From Paracoccus aminophilus JCM 7686 (GTDB lineage Bacteria > Pseudomonadota > Alphaproteobacteria > Rhodobacterales > Rhodobacteraceae), in contig NC_022041.1 in NCBI RefSeq assembly GCF_000444995.1, positions 1,338,001-1,402,000 on the forward strand: a stretch of 64,000 nucleotides of DNA, read 5' to 3'. The position numbers and the translations under genes are program-made. Of this stretch, positions 9,165-18,782 are shown one piece after another. Within the stretch, counting starts at the first letter, position 1, and every line of letters begins with the position of its first letter. The notes under the pieces were generated by a model, which was not told the origin of the DNA, ran no database searches, and saw only the letters and a program-made list of their open reading frames with translations.

Positions 9165-9908
9165 TTAGTCGCGGTTGCCCATGAACTGCAGCAGGAACAT
9201 GAACAGGTTCAGGAAGTCGAGGTAGAGCTGCAGCGCGCCCATGATCGCGGCTTTGCCGAGGAAGTCACGGTCCGAATTCGCCATCGACAGATAGGTGTTC
9301 TTGATGTTCTGGGTATCGAAGGCGGTGAGGCCTGCGAAGATCAGAACGCCGAGCGCCGAAATCGCGAACTGCATCGCGCTCGATTTCAGGAAGAAGTTCA
9401 CGATCGAGGCAATGACGATGCCGATCAGGCCCATCATCAGGAAGGTGCCCATGCCCGACAGATCACGCTTGGTAGTGTAGCCGTAAAGCGACAGGCCAGC
9501 AAAGGCGATAGCGGTGACCAGGAAGGTCTGGATGATCGAGAACGAGGTATAGGCCACAAAGATCCAGCTGATCGACACGCCCATGATGGCGGCGAAAACA
9601 TAGAACATGGCGGTCGCGGCTTGCACCGAGAGACGGTTCAGCGCGGCGCCAAAGGCAAAGACCATCAAGAGGGGCGCGAACATCACGACCCACTTCAGCG
9701 GCGACAGGTAAAGCGTCCGACCGAACTCGGTCAGCGTGCCATTGGGCGCGATGGCAAGCTGCGACATCGCCCAAGCGGCGACGGCGGTAACCAGCATCCC
9801 GACGGCCATCAGACCGTAGACCTTGTTCATATAGGCGCGCAGGCCTTCGTCCACAGCAGCCGAACGCGTCGCGGACCCGGCCGTGCGGATGGTGTTGTAG
9901 TCTGACAT
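9165..9908 (-). CDS. Bax inhibitor-1/YccA family membrane protein
   Basis: This 247-residue protein consists almost entirely of hydrophobic helices, about seven membrane spans, with the BI-1/YccA arrangement: a short charged N-terminus, MNKVYGLMAVGMLVT near residue 27, and a conserved late region containing FDTQNIKNTYL. Bacterial members are inner-membrane proteins; some are calcium leak channels and E. coli YccA modulates FtsH. The ATG at 9908 has a GGGGAGACA ribosome-binding sequence. It is monocistronic and ends at the shared bidirectional terminator. FtsH-associated HflKC are also encoded in the window (37-39 kb), but far away. Confident family call. Confidence 0.92.
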   Translation of the reverse strand: MSDYNTIRTAGSATRSAAVDEGLRAYMNKVYGLMAVGMLVTAVAAWAMSQLAIAPNGTLTEFGRTLYLSPLKWVVMFAPLLMVFAFGAALNRLSVQAATAMFYVFAAIMGVSISWIFVAYTSFSIIQTFLVTAIAFAGLSLYGYTTKRDLSGMGTFLMMGLIGIVIASIVNFFLKSSAMQFAISALGVLIFAGLTAFDTQNIKNTYLSMANSDRDFLGKAAIMGALQLYLDFLNLFMFLLQFMGNRD

Positions 9909-10032
9909 AAAATGTCTCCCCGGTCAGAATTCGCGGTGCGCCGGGGTGGCTCACCGTTCCGCTCAAATATCGGGATTTCGCGGCTTCATTTCAATGCCGA
10001 AGCGCGCGAAGGCCCGAAGCAGGCAGGGAAAT

Positions 10033-11001
10033 TCAGATCTCGACGATGACCTTGCCGATGGATTTGCGACTTTCCAGCAAATCATAGGCTTCGGGCAGCC
10101 GATCGAGCGGGTAGGAGGCGCCGGTGTGGGGGTGCAGCAGGCCCTTTTCCACCAGATCGAAAAGCTGCGTCATACTGTCGCGTAAGAGCTCTGGCGCCAG
10201 TTTGAGATAGCCGCCCCAGTAAAAACCATGAATCGCGATATTCTTGACCAGCGCATGGTTGAGCGGCAGTTTCGGCGGCTTTCCTCCGGCAAAGCCGATG
10301 ACGAGAAAGCGCCCGCCGGGGCGCAAGGCCGCGAAAGCCGCCTCGCCGGGGGCATCCCCGACCGGATCATAGACGACATCGACGCCACCAAGCGCACGAA
10401 GCGCCGCCTTGAGATCGGGACAGGTCGCGCTGTCGATCAGCTCATGGGCGCCGGCTGCCGCAGCCGCTTCAAGCTTGTCCGCGCCGCGCGCGATCGCAAT
10501 GACGCGCGCGCCAAGCGCAGCGCCGATCTCGACCGCCGTCAGCCCGACTCCGCCCGCCGCGCCCAGAACCGCAAGGGTCTCGCCTGCGCGAAGTCCGGCC
10601 CGCGCGGTCAGCGCGAGATGGCTGGTGCCGTAAGCGATCTGAAAGCCTGCGGCCGCGGCATAGGAGAGGCGCGCCGGGATCGGCAGGCAGTCGCTGGCGC
10701 GGAAGATGCCATATTCGGCCATCGTGCCCTGAGCCGAGATCGCGACGCGCGTGCCGGGGGCGAGATCCACGTCCTCGCCTGCCGCAATCACCTCGCCCGC
10801 GCCCTCAAGGCCGGGCACGAAGGGCAGGGGCGGGGTTTCCTGATAGCTGCCACCCGCCATCAACAGATCGGCGAAGTTGAGCGCCGCCGCCTTCATCTGG
10901 ACGAGCACCTCCTTCGGGCCGGGGGTGCGGGCAGGCAGTGAAGCCGCGACAGGCCGCGCTCCTGCCGTTTCGATTCGCATCGCAGACCAGTTCTTGGGCA
11001 T
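10033..11001 (-). CDS. NADPH:quinone oxidoreductase family protein (zinc-free MDR)
   Basis: This 322-residue medium-chain dehydrogenase/reductase is of the quinone oxidoreductase type. The N-terminal catalytic domain is followed by the dinucleotide-binding motif GAAGGVG at residues 147-153. The usual zinc-binding cysteine cluster of alcohol dehydrogenases is absent, which fits the zinc-free quinone oxidoreductases. The open frame extends upstream, but the ATG at 11001 is chosen because GGAGAAGTG lies directly in front. The substrate could be quinones or another alpha,beta-unsaturated carbonyl. It is divergent from the small regulator gene at 11181, with about 180 bp of shared promoter DNA. 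Confidence 0.85.
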   Translation of the reverse strand: MPKNWSAMRIETAGARPVAASLPARTPGPKEVLVQMKAAALNFADLLMAGGSYQETPPLPFVPGLEGAGEVIAAGEDVDLAPGTRVAISAQGTMAEYGIFRASDCLPIPARLSYAAAAGFQIAYGTSHLALTARAGLRAGETLAVLGAAGGVGLTAVEIGAALGARVIAIARGADKLEAAAAAGAHELIDSATCPDLKAALRALGGVDVVYDPVGDAPGEAAFAALRPGGRFLVIGFAGGKPPKLPLNHALVKNIAIHGFYWGGYLKLAPELLRDSMTQLFDLVEKGLLHPHTGASYPLDRLPEAYDLLESRKSIGKVIVEI

Positions 11002-11180
11002 CACTTCTCCACTTTTTCGGGGGTTATGTACGTTAAGCTCTTGGCAAGCTCGGCAACACTTGTACAAATTGAGTATATCTTCGCCATGGAAGTGGCGAGT
11101 TTCGTTTTTTTGGTGAAACTTTCCTGCGTTGCGAACGTTTGGGTTGAGACGTGAGCAGACTGTTTGAGTGAGGTGCTGAA

Positions 11181-11540
11181 ATGAAGCATAATGTGGACCT
11201 GCATGTGGGTAAGCGTATCCGCCACCGCCGCTGGATGATTGGTATGACCCAGCAGCAACTTGCCGAGAAGGTTGGTATCAAGTTCCAGCAGATCCAGAAA
11301 TACGAAACCGGTATGAACCGGGTTTCTGCTTCGCGCCTTTGGGATATTGCACAAGCCGTTGACGTACCGGTCAGCTTTTTCTTCGATGGTTTGATCGAAG
11401 CGCGGACCCGCGACGAGGTCGAGGGGGATATCCTCGCCGATAAAGAAGCACTGCAGCTGGTGCGGGCCTATTATGCCATGCCCGAAGCACAGCGCCGCCA
11501 GATTTTTGAGCTTGCTCGCGTTCTTTCCGACGCCGCCTGA
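11181..11540 (+). CDS. XRE-family helix-turn-helix regulator
   Basis: This 119-residue protein carries a Cro/C1-type helix-turn-helix at about residues 12-66. The recognition region has TQQQLAEKVGIKFQQIQKYE, followed by the short dimerisation-like VDVPVSFFFDGL segment. The C-terminal third is acidic and helical and ends with an EAQRRQIFELARVL stretch. Close relatives are single-domain regulators widespread in Rhodobacterales; the regulated genes are not known to me. It has an AT-rich promoter region and a GAGGTG ribosome-binding site. It lies 59 bp before the phosphatase gene and may be cotranscribed with it. Confidence 0.88.
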   Translation: MKHNVDLHVGKRIRHRRWMIGMTQQQLAEKVGIKFQQIQKYETGMNRVSASRLWDIAQAVDVPVSFFFDGLIEARTRDEVEGDILADKEALQLVRAYYAMPEAQRRQIFELARVLSDAA

Positions 11541-11599
11541 CTTTCCTTGCCGCGTCAGGCAGTTTATGGCTGTCGCGTCCGGAACTTTCGGAGGCAGCC

Positions 11600-12385
11600 A
11601 TGACCGACGCAGAACAGATTATCGCTACGGCGCATCGTTTGGCAGATGCGGCGCGGCGCGAGACGCTTGGCCTGTTCCGCTCGCCCTCCCTTCGCCCGGA
11701 TAACAAATCCCTTCAGGGCTTTGATCCCGTGACCGAAGCGGACCGGGCGAGTGAGCGTGCCATGCGTGCGCTTCTGGATGAATTGCGTCCCGAAGACGCG
11801 ATTCTCGGCGAGGAATATGGCCCGAAATCCGGTAGTTCTGGACTGACTTGGGTGCTCGATCCCATTGACGGCACCCGGGCGTTCATGTCCGGGGCGCCAA
11901 GCTGGGGCGTGCTGATCGCGCTTTGCGACGACAGCGGGCCGCGCTACGGCATTATCGACCAGCCCTATATCGGTGAGCGGTTCGAAGGCGGTTTCGGTCG
12001 GGCGCGCATGGTCGGGCCTCGGGGCGAAACCGCGCTTGGCGTGCGCAAGGGTGTCGCTCTGGCACAAGCAACGCTGATGTCGACCTATCCCGAGGTCGGC
12101 AGCCCGGAAGAGCGCGAGGCCTTTGGCCGCGTTGCCAAAGAGGTTCGGCTGACGCGCTACGGGCTTGATTGCTATGCCTATGCGTTGCTGGCTGCAGGGC
12201 AGATCGATCTGGTGATCGAGGCGGGGCTTCAGCCCTATGACGTTTGCGCGCCGATCGCGGTCATCGAGGCCGCGGGCGGCATCGTCACCGACTGGCAGGG
12301 CGGTCCGGCCCATCAGGGCGGTCGCATTCTTGCGGCGGCAACGCCCGAGCTTCACGCCGAAGCGCTTCAGTTTCTCCGAAGCTGA
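11600..12385 (+). CDS. hisN: Inositol monophosphatase-family phosphatase (histidinol-phosphatase-like)
   Basis: This 261-residue Mg-dependent phosphatase of the inositol monophosphatase superfamily has the metal-site motifs DPVTEAD (residues 42-48), EEYGP (71-75), DPIDGT (87-92) and a late PYDVCAP segment. The pattern matches the HisN-type histidinol-phosphatase group used by alphaproteobacteria for histidine synthesis, but no his genes are nearby and the family also holds inositol phosphatases and CysQ. GGAGGC lies just before the ATG. The superfamily is firm; the HisN role is probable only. Confidence 0.8.
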   Translation: MTDAEQIIATAHRLADAARRETLGLFRSPSLRPDNKSLQGFDPVTEADRASERAMRALLDELRPEDAILGEEYGPKSGSSGLTWVLDPIDGTRAFMSGAPSWGVLIALCDDSGPRYGIIDQPYIGERFEGGFGRARMVGPRGETALGVRKGVALAQATLMSTYPEVGSPEEREAFGRVAKEVRLTRYGLDCYAYALLAAGQIDLVIEAGLQPYDVCAPIAVIEAAGGIVTDWQGGPAHQGGRILAAATPELHAEALQFLRS

Positions 12386-12483
12386 TCTCCAGAAAACCGA
12401 GAAGGACGGCCCAATTGCCGGGCCAGCGGGCGGCGATTATGCTTTCCGCAGGACAGACCCATCCGCGCGACAGGAAGACCCAG

Positions 12484-13869
12484 ATGAGCAACATCCGCGA
12501 GGCTGACACTCCCATTCAAGACGACGAGTTCAAGCCGTCACAGGATGTTATCGACCAGATCACCCAGGCGATCGACGACGGCGACAGCGCGGCGCTGGAT
12601 ATGCTGCTCGAACCGCTGCATGCGGCAGATGTCGCCGATCTCATCGAACAGCTGAACCCCGCGCGGCGGCGGACCTTTCTCGGCCTCTATTCCGGTGAGA
12701 TCGACGGCGAGATTCTCTCTGAAATCGACGAGTCGATCCGCGAAGAGGTCGTCGATGCCTTGCCCCATGAGGTGCTGGCCGAGGCGGTGCGCGAAATGGA
12801 CAGCGACGATGTCGTTGACCTGATCGAAGACCTCGAAGAGCCCGAGCAGCAGGCGGTTCTGGCCGCGCTCGACGATTCCGACCGGGCGGCGGTCGAGCAA
12901 TCGCTGAATTACCCCGAACATTCGGCCGGGCGTCTGATGCAATCGGAAACCGTGACCGCGCCCGAACATTGGACCGTGGGCGACGCCATCGCCTTCCTGC
13001 GCAGCGAAGACTGGCTGCCCGATCAGTTCTATCACGTCATTCTGGTCGATCCGCGGATGCATCCAACCGGCTATGTCACGCTTGGCAAGATCCTGTCCTC
13101 GCGCCCGCAGGTGCCGCTTCGCGAAATCACCGAGGACAGTTTCCGCACGATTTCCGCGCGTCAGGACGAAGGCGATGTCGCCTATGCTTTCAACAAATAT
13201 CACCTGATCTCGGCGCCGGTGGTCGATGACAGCGACCGGCTCGTGGGCGTCATCACCATCGACGACGCCATGTCGGTGCTTGATGAAGAGCATGAAGAGG
13301 ACTTCCTGCGCATGGCGCGGGTGAGCGATGAAAGCCATGTCTCGGACGGGCCTTTCGAGACCGCGCGCCAGCGCCTGCCTTGGCTCATCATCAACCTCTT
13401 CACCGCGTCGATCTCCGCTTTGGTGATCTCGCGTTTCGAGGCCACGTTGAGCACGCTGGTCATTCTTGCGGCGCTGATGCCGATTGTCGCCTCGACCGGG
13501 GGGATTGCCGGGACGCAATCGCTGGCCGTCGCGGTCCGGGCGCTGGCGACGCGCGAGCTGACCAGCGCCAATGCGCGGCGCGTCGTCTTCCGCGAACTGG
13601 GTGCGGGGCTCTTGAACGGGATCGGCCTTGCGACCATCCTCTGTCTTGCTGGCACCTTCCTGCTTGGTAGCTTCCAGATCGGGCTGGTTCTCGGCATGGC
13701 CATGATCGCCAATCAGATCGTTGCGGCAATGGGGGGCGTGCTGGTGCCGCTGTCCCTGAGCCGCCTCGGGCTTGATCCGGCGCTGGCTTCGGGGACCTTT
13801 GTGACAACCATGACCGATGACATGGGCTTTTTCGCCTTCCTCGGTCTCGCTTCGTGGATCTTGATGTGA
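12484..13869 (+). CDS. mgtE: Magnesium transporter MgtE
   Basis: This 461-residue MgtE-type magnesium channel has the N-terminal acidic helical domain (ADVADLIEQLNPARRRTFL), a tandem CBS domain covering roughly residues 145-270, and five hydrophobic helices in the C-terminal third with the family segments MPIVASTGGIAGTQ and FVTTMTDDMGFFAFLG. The frame is open upstream, but the ATG at 12484 is chosen because it follows AGGAAG and gives the usual family length. The last codons overlap the start of the next gene, so the two are translationally coupled. No magnesium-sensing leader was recognised in the 98-bp upstream gap. Confidence 0.93.
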   Translation: MSNIREADTPIQDDEFKPSQDVIDQITQAIDDGDSAALDMLLEPLHAADVADLIEQLNPARRRTFLGLYSGEIDGEILSEIDESIREEVVDALPHEVLAEAVREMDSDDVVDLIEDLEEPEQQAVLAALDDSDRAAVEQSLNYPEHSAGRLMQSETVTAPEHWTVGDAIAFLRSEDWLPDQFYHVILVDPRMHPTGYVTLGKILSSRPQVPLREITEDSFRTISARQDEGDVAYAFNKYHLISAPVVDDSDRLVGVITIDDAMSVLDEEHEEDFLRMARVSDESHVSDGPFETARQRLPWLIINLFTASISALVISRFEATLSTLVILAALMPIVASTGGIAGTQSLAVAVRALATRELTSANARRVVFRELGAGLLNGIGLATILCLAGTFLLGSFQIGLVLGMAMIANQIVAAMGGVLVPLSLSRLGLDPALASGTFVTTMTDDMGFFAFLGLASWILM

Positions 13870-14420
13870 GCGTTGATTTAAAACAGGAATTGCGCCGTCA
13901 GGCTTTGCAGGCCCGCCGTGCTGGCGGAGATGCGGCCGCGCTGACCCGCAACCTTGGCAAGGTGCTGGCGCCCCATCGCGGCGCGGTGGTCGCGGGCTAT
14001 TGGCCCATTCGCGATGAGGCTGATCCGCGCCCGGCGCTTGAAGGCCATGACGGCCCGCTTTGCTTGCCGGTCGTGCTGGCCCCGGCAACGCCCTTGCTCT
14101 TTCGCGAATGGGACGGCACCGAAGAGACGCTCGACACCGGCAGCTTCGGCACGCGCCACCCCAAGCCGGAGCTCAGCGAAATGCGCCCCGATGTCGTCAT
14201 CGTGCCGCTTGCGGGCTTTGACCGGCAGGGCAATCGATTGGGTTATGGTGGCGGCTTTTATGACCGCACCCTGGCCGAGTTGCGCCGCTCTGGGCCGGTG
14301 ATTGCTATCGCCTGCGCCTTCGCCGGGCAGGAGCTCGCGCTGATTCCAGCCGAGCCCACCGACGAGCCTTTGGATCTGATCGTCACCGACCGCGAAATCC
14401 TTGTCCCGACACGGGGATGA
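13866..14420 (+). CDS. 5-formyltetrahydrofolate cyclo-ligase
   Basis: This protein of about 184 residues converts 5-formyl-THF to 5,10-methenyl-THF with ATP. The family signature is GNRLGYGGGFYDRTL in the C-terminal half, together with VIVPLAGFDRQG and the late TDEPLDLIVTDREI. The start is uncertain: the GTG at 13866 overlaps the mgtE stop in a 4-bp GTGA arrangement with GGA upstream, while a GTG at 13854 would add four residues. In many proteobacteria this gene neighbours the 6S RNA gene, but I could not recognise 6S RNA in the following 400 bases. Confidence 0.9.
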   Translation: MSVDLKQELRRQALQARRAGGDAAALTRNLGKVLAPHRGAVVAGYWPIRDEADPRPALEGHDGPLCLPVVLAPATPLLFREWDGTEETLDTGSFGTRHPKPELSEMRPDVVIVPLAGFDRQGNRLGYGGGFYDRTLAELRRSGPVIAIACAFAGQELALIPAEPTDEPLDLIVTDREILVPTRG

Positions 14421-14468
14421 GCGATTTTTTTCCTGAGAACGTGGCGCGAACATCTGCGGGATTCGGTC

Positions 14469-14489
14469 TGTGGATAACTCTGTGGAAAC
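14469..14489 (-). promoter_or_regulatory. DnaA box with adjacent degenerate copy
   Basis: TGTGGATAA at 14469-14477 is the exact complement of the consensus DnaA box TTATCCACA. A degenerate copy, TGTGGAAAC, follows at 14481-14489, 12 bp on. DnaA boxes upstream of ribonucleotide reductase genes are known in E. coli, where DnaA controls nrdAB. Replication-origin function is less likely because only one box is perfect. Confidence 0.5.
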
Positions 14490-14550
14490 CGTGTGAATGC
14501 CGCGAAAGAAACCCCGCTGAAATCTCACAAATCGGGTAAAAGTTCGAAGA

Positions 14551-14566
14551 TTAATGAGACGTTAAC
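14551..14566 (+). promoter_or_regulatory. CtrA-type binding site
   Basis: TTAA at 14551-14554, seven bases, then TTAAC at 14562-14566 matches the alphaproteobacterial CtrA consensus TTAA-N7-TTAAC exactly. It lies about 270 bp upstream of nrdJ. In Rhodobacterales CtrA is present but often non-essential and tied to motility or gene transfer, so function needs testing. Confidence 0.5.
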
Positions 14567-14653
14567 CAAGGTTTAGAGCCCTTCCGGGCGGCTTTGACGG
14601 GCAGCATGACGCTGGGATGTCAAACGATAAAATTGGTTGCAACAGGGTTTTTC

Positions 14654-14669
14654 CCACGTCAGTTTGTGG
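14654..14669 (+). promoter_or_regulatory. NrdR-like box 1 of nrdJ
   Basis: The 16-bp element CCACGTCAGTTTGTGG has partly palindromic ends CCAC/GTGG, like the NrdR box, and shares TTGTGGATC with box 2. The two copies start 31 bp apart, the characteristic NrdR spacing of about three helical turns. NrdR is the ATP/dATP-sensing repressor of ribonucleotide reductase genes. Confidence 0.6.
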
Positions 14670-14684
14670 ATCCATAAAGTAGCG

Positions 14685-14700
14685 CTACCAGATCTTGTGG
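14685..14700 (+). promoter_or_regulatory. NrdR-like box 2 of nrdJ
   Basis: CTACCAGATCTTGTGG matches the general NrdR consensus (acaCwAtATaTwGtgt) at most positions and is the better of the two boxes. It lies 31 bp downstream of box 1 and about 140 bp before the nrdJ start codon. Confidence 0.65.
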
Positions 14701-14837
14701 ATCTCCCAAGGGAGGCTCGATCCGGTCAGACGCGGGGACAGTGAACAACTGCATGACAGAGAGAGGGCGCGAGGAGATCGCGACGCCGCCGCCTTTCGCG
14801 GAGGGCGCCTTTCGCTGCATGGCTGGGGAGATTGAGG

Positions 14838-17800
14838 ATGCAGATCGCGCGGCGCTTCACGACGACAGAAAGCGGTGCTTACGGCGAGATCGCCTTTGGC
14901 TCGACCACGAGCGAGATCCGCAACCCGGACGGCCAGATCGTCTTTCGCAATGACGCGGTCGAGGTGCCCGAGGGCTGGAGCCAGGTCGCCTCGGATGTGA
15001 TCGCGCAGAAATATTTCCGCAGATCGGGCGTGCCCGCCCGGCTCAAACGCGTGTCCGAGCCGGATGTGCCGGAGTTTCTCTGGCGCTCGGTCGCTGATGA
15101 GGCGGCCCTCGCCGATCTGCCCGAACCCGCGCGTTTCGGGGCCGAGACCTCGGCCCGACAGGTCTTTGACCGATTGGCCGGAACCTGGGCCTATTGGGGC
15201 TGGAAGGGGGGGTATTTTTCTGATGAAGAAAGCGCCCGCGCCTATCTTGATGAGATGCGGTTCATTTTGGCCCGGCAGATGGGCGCGCCGAACTCTCCGC
15301 AATGGTTCAACACCGGGCTGCATTGGGCCTATGGGATCGACGGGCCGTCGCAGGGGCATTTCCGGGTCGATTTCCGCAGCGGCGAAATGCTGCGCTCGAC
15401 CAGCGCCTATGAGCATCCCCAGCCCCATGCCTGCTTCATCCAATCGGTCAGCGATGATCTGGTGAACGAGGGCGGGATCATGGATCTTTGGGTCCGTGAG
15501 GCGCGGCTTTTCAAATATGGTTCGGGGACGGGGACGAATTTCTCGAACCTGCGCGGCGAGGGCGAGCGGCTGTCGGGGGGCGGAAAATCCTCGGGGCTGA
15601 TGGGCTTTCTGCGCATCGGTGATCGTGCGGCGGGGGCGATCAAATCGGGCGGCACCACGCGGCGCGCGGCCAAGATGGTGATCTGCGATCTCGACCATCC
15701 CGATATCGAGGATTTCATCAATTGGAAGGTGATCGAGGAGCAGAAGGTCGCGAGCCTTGTCGCGGGATCGAAGGCGCATGAAGAGCGGCTGAATGCGATC
15801 TTTGCCGCGATCCGCGATTTCACTGGCGCGCCGGAACTGGCGGTGGAGCCGCGCGAGAATGCTTTGCTGCGCGTGGCAATCCGCAGCGCGAAAAAGGCGA
15901 TGATCCCGGAAACCTATATCAACCGGGTTCTGCAATATGCGCGTCAAGGCTTTGAGTCTATTGAGTTTCCGGTCTATGATACCGACTGGGATTCAGAGGC
16001 TTACCGCACAGTCTCGGGCCAGAATTCCAACAATTCGGTTCGAGTGACCGATGCTTTCCTGACGGCCGTGCGCGAGGATGGTGACTGGGCCTTGCTGCGG
16101 CGCACAGATGGCGGGGTCGCCAAGCGGGTGAAGGCGCGCGACCTCTGGGATCAGATTGGCCATGCCGCCTGGGCCTGCGCCGATCCGGGCGTGCAGTTTC
16201 ACGACACGATCAACGCCTGGCACACCTGTCCGGCGGGTGGCGCGATCCGGGGCTCGAACCCCTGCTCGGAATATATGTTCCTCGATGACACCGCCTGCAA
16301 TCTCGCCTCGATGAACCTTCTGAGCTTCTGGCGCGCCGGAGCCTTTGACGCCGATGCCTATGTCCATGCCGTGCGGCTCTGGACGGTGACGCTGGAGATT
16401 GCGGTGCTGATGGCGCAATTCCCCTCGAAGGAGATCGCGCAGCGCAGCTATGATTATCGCACCCTCGGCCTTGGCTATGCCAATATCGGTGGGCTCTTGA
16501 TGAGCATGGGGCTGAGTTATGACAGCGACGAGGGCCGGGCGCTCTGCGGGGCTTTGAGCGCGATCATGACCGGGGTCAGCTATGCGACTTCGGCCGAGAT
16601 GGCGGCGGAGCTCGGGCCCTTCCCGCGCTACAAGACCAATGCGGAGGACATGCTGCGGGTGATCCGCAATCACCGCGCGGCGGCTTTGGGGACGGGCGAT
16701 TATCTCGGCGTGAATGTCGCGCCGGTCGCGCTCGATGCCGCGAATTGCCCGGACAAGCGGCTGGTTGCCTTGGCGCGCGAGGCCTGGGATGAGGCGCTGG
16801 CGCTTGGCGAGGCGCATGGCTACCGCAATGCGCAGGTCTCGGTGATCGCGCCGACCGGCACCATCGGGCTGGTGATGGATTGCGACACCACCGGGATCGA
16901 GCCTGATTTCGCGCTGGTCAAGTTCAAGAAGCTGGCGGGCGGGGGCTATTTCAAGATCATCAACCGCTCGGTTCCGGCGGCGCTGGAGACTTTGGGCTAT
17001 GGCTCGGCCGAGATCGAAGAGATCATCGCCTTTGCCGTCGGCCATGCGAGCCTTGGCAATTGTCCGGGCATTAACCACGCGGCGCTGGTCGGACATGGCT
17101 TCGGCCCGCGCGAGATCGAGAAGATCGAGGCGGCGCTGCCTGCGGCCTTCGACATCCGCTTCGTCTTCAACCAATGGACGCTTGGAGAGGCGTTTTGCCG
17201 CGAAACTCTGGGGATTCCTGCGGCAAAGCTCGCCGATCCGGGCTTTGATCTGCTGCGCCATCTTGGCTTCACCAAGGCCCAGATCGAGGCGGCCAATGCC
17301 CATATTTGCGGAACCATGACGCTCGAGGGCGCGCCCCATCTCAAGCCCGCCGATTACGCGATTTTCGATTGCGCCAATATTTGTGGCAAGACCGGGACGC
17401 GCTTTTTGTCGGTCGAAAGCCATATCCGCATGATGGCGGCGGCGCAGAGCTTCATTTCGGGCGCGATCTCGAAGACGATCAATATGCCCAATGATGCGAC
17501 GATCGCCGAGGCGCTCGCAGCCTATGAGCTGAGCTGGTCGCTGGGGATCAAGGCCAATGCGCTTTACCGCGACGGCTCGAAACTCTCCCAGCCCTTGGCC
17601 TCGGCATTGGTCGAGGATGACGAGGAGGCCGAAGAGCTGCTGACGCAGGGTTCGCCGGTCGAGAAGGCCACGGTTCTGGCGGAAAAGATCGTCGAGAAGA
17701 TCATCGTCAAGGAAATCGTGCGCAGCCACCGCGAGCGGCTGCCGCAGCGGCGCAAGGGCTATACCCAGAAGGCGGTGATCGGCGGGCACAAGGTCTATCT

Positions 17801-18482
17801 GCGCACCGGCGAATATAACGATGGCACGCTTGGCGAGATCTTCATCGACATGCACAAGGAGGGCGCGGGCTTTCGGGCGATGATGAACAATTTCGCCATC
17901 GCGGTCTCGGTCGGCCTGCAATATGGCGTGCCGCTTGAGGAATTCGTCGAGGCCTTCACCTTCACGCGGTTCGAGCCGGCGGGGATGGTGCAGGGCAATG
18001 ACTCGATCAAGAATGCGACCTCGATCCTCGATTATGTCTTCCGCGAGCTGGCGGTGAGCTATCTCGACCGAACGGATCTCGCCCATGTGAAACCCGAAGG
18101 CGCGAGCTTCGACACGCTTGGCGGCGGCGAAAGCGAGGGGCGTGCCAATGTTGCGGCAGTGGGGGAGAGCGGGTCGCGCTCGCTTGATATGCTCCGCCAG
18201 ATCAGCTCGACCGGCTATTTGCGCAAGCGCGTGCCGCAAGAGCTGATGGTGCTGCAAGGCGGAGTGTCGGCGCTTTCACCGGGGGGCGCGGCATCCGAGG
18301 GGCTCGCGACAGGCGGGTTTGGCGAGACCGCCACCAGCGCGATTGCCCTTGACGTGCGGGCGCGCGCCAAGCTGCAGGGCTATGAGGGCGATCCTTGCGG
18401 CGAATGCGGGAATTACACGCTGGTGCGCAATGGAACCTGCATGAAATGCAACACCTGCGGTGGAACCAGCGGGTGTAGCTGA
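14838..18482 (+). CDS. nrdJ: Vitamin B12-dependent (class II) ribonucleoside-diphosphate reductase
   Basis: This 1214-residue adenosylcobalamin-dependent reductase makes deoxyribonucleotides independently of oxygen. The catalytic barrel includes [10 protein letters not shown], the specificity and thiyl-radical region [21 protein letters not shown], and [20 protein letters not shown]. The C-terminus ends with the redox-active cysteine cluster [18 protein letters not shown] followed by NTCGG, used for electron delivery. Length is normal for the NrdJ family. The ATG at 14838, after GGGGAG and GAGG, is preferred over a TTG at 14832. The gene is monocistronic, controlled by the leader described above and closed by a strong terminator. 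Confidence 0.95.
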   Translation: MQIARRFTTTESGAYGEIAFGSTTSEIRNPDGQIVFRNDAVEVPEGWSQVASDVIAQKYFRRSGVPARLKRVSEPDVPEFLWRSVADEAALADLPEPARFGAETSARQVFDRLAGTWAYWGWKGGYFSDEESARAYLDEMRFILARQMGAPNSPQWFNTGLHWAYGIDGPSQGHFRVDFRSGEMLRSTSAYEHPQPHACFIQSVSDDLVNEGGIMDLWVREARLFKYGSGTGTNFSNLRGEGERLSGGGKSSGLMGFLRIGDRAAGAIKSGGTTRRAAKMVICDLDHPDIEDFINWKVIEEQKVASLVAGSKAHEERLNAIFAAIRDFTGAPELAVEPRENALLRVAIRSAKKAMIPETYINRVLQYARQGFESIEFPVYDTDWDSEAYRTVSGQNSNNSVRVTDAFLTAVREDGDWALLRRTDGGVAKRVKARDLWDQIGHAAWACADPGVQFHDTINAWHTCPAGGAIRGSNPCSEYMFLDDTACNLASMNLLSFWRAGAFDADAYVHAVRLWTVTLEIAVLMAQFPSKEIAQRSYDYRTLGLGYANIGGLLMSMGLSYDSDEGRALCGALSAIMTGVSYATSAEMAAELGPFPRYKTNAEDMLRVIRNHRAAALGTGDYLGVNVAPVALDAANCPDKRLVALAREAWDEALALGEAHGYRNAQVSVIAPTGTIGLVMDCDTTGIEPDFALVKFKKLAGGGYFKIINRSVPAALETLGYGSAEIEEIIAFAVGHASLGNCPGINHAALVGHGFGPREIEKIEAALPAAFDIRFVFNQWTLGEAFCRETLGIPAAKLADPGFDLLRHLGFTKAQIEAANAHICGTMTLEGAPHLKPADYAIFDCANICGKTGTRFLSVESHIRMMAAAQSFISGAISKTINMPNDATIAEALAAYELSWSLGIKANALYRDGSKLSQPLASALVEDDEEAEELLTQGSPVEKATVLAEKIVEKIIVKEIVRSHRERLPQRRKGYTQKAVIGGHKVYLRTGEYNDGTLGEIFIDMHKEGAGFRAMMNNFAIAVSVGLQYGVPLEEFVEAFTFTRFEPAGMVQGNDSIKNATSILDYVFRELAVSYLDRTDLAHVKPEGASFDTLGGGESEGRANVAAVGESGSRSLDMLRQISSTGYLRKRVPQELMVLQGGVSALSPGGAASEGLATGGFGETATSAIALDVRARAKLQGYEGDPCGECGNYTLVRNGTCMKCNTCGGTSGCS

Positions 18483-18782
18483 AACGGAATGGTGAACGGG
18501 TGCGCTCGTTCTCAGCGCTGAGATGGCCCAGGCAAAAAGCGATACCGGGCAGTCAACGAAGGAGCCTGATCAGCGAAACTCTCCCCCTGCCTTCGGGCGG
18601 GGGTTTTTTCTTTTGTAACCCTCTGCGCGGGCCGCGCCGGAGGCCCATGCGATGCGATTGCCCTGGAGTTGGAAAAAAGAGCTAAGTTTGGTAAAATGCT
18701 GGTTAAGCTCTCTTTATGCGCGAAATGCTTACCGCTATATTTCAACCTCTAGTTCGGCAGATTGATCGGAGCTTTCGCCTCC
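18483..18782. other. Intergenic region after nrdJ
   Basis: Besides the nrdJ terminator (listed separately), no gene is seen. The final 120 bases before the glycosyltransferase are AT-richer, consistent with its promoter. Confidence 0.5.
18583..18609 (+). terminator. Rho-independent terminator of nrdJ
   Basis: CCCCC-T-GCC (18583-18591), a TTCG loop, and GGC-GGGGG (18596-18603) form a GC-rich stem with one bulged T, followed by TTTTTT at 18604-18609. It lies about 100 bp after the nrdJ stop. Confidence 0.88.

Larger units (their letters stand above)
14421..14837. other. Long regulatory leader of nrdJ
   Basis: This stretch between the folate gene and nrdJ has no convincing reading frame. It holds a consensus DnaA box, a consensus CtrA-type box and two NrdR-like boxes, each listed separately. 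The density of control motifs indicates a complex promoter rather than spacer. A B12 riboswitch, conceivable for a cobalamin-dependent enzyme, was not recognised. Confidence 0.6.

Noticed and set aside
12386..12483. Magnesium-sensing riboswitch before mgtE
   Set aside because: Only a short GGCCC/GGGCC hairpin is present and the gap is too small for the known M-box.
14469..14566. Chromosomal replication origin
   Set aside because: Only one perfect DnaA box, no box cluster, no AT-rich unwinding element, and no dnaA, hemE or similar origin marker genes.
14421..14650. Possible 6S RNA gene beside 5-formyl-THF cyclo-ligase
   Set aside because: The position is typical, but I could not fold a 6S-like long imperfect hairpin with an open central bubble. 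A covariance-model search would decide.
14590..14837. B12 riboswitch before nrdJ
   Set aside because: No B12-box-like conserved sequence or matching architecture was found; NrdR-like boxes explain the control better.
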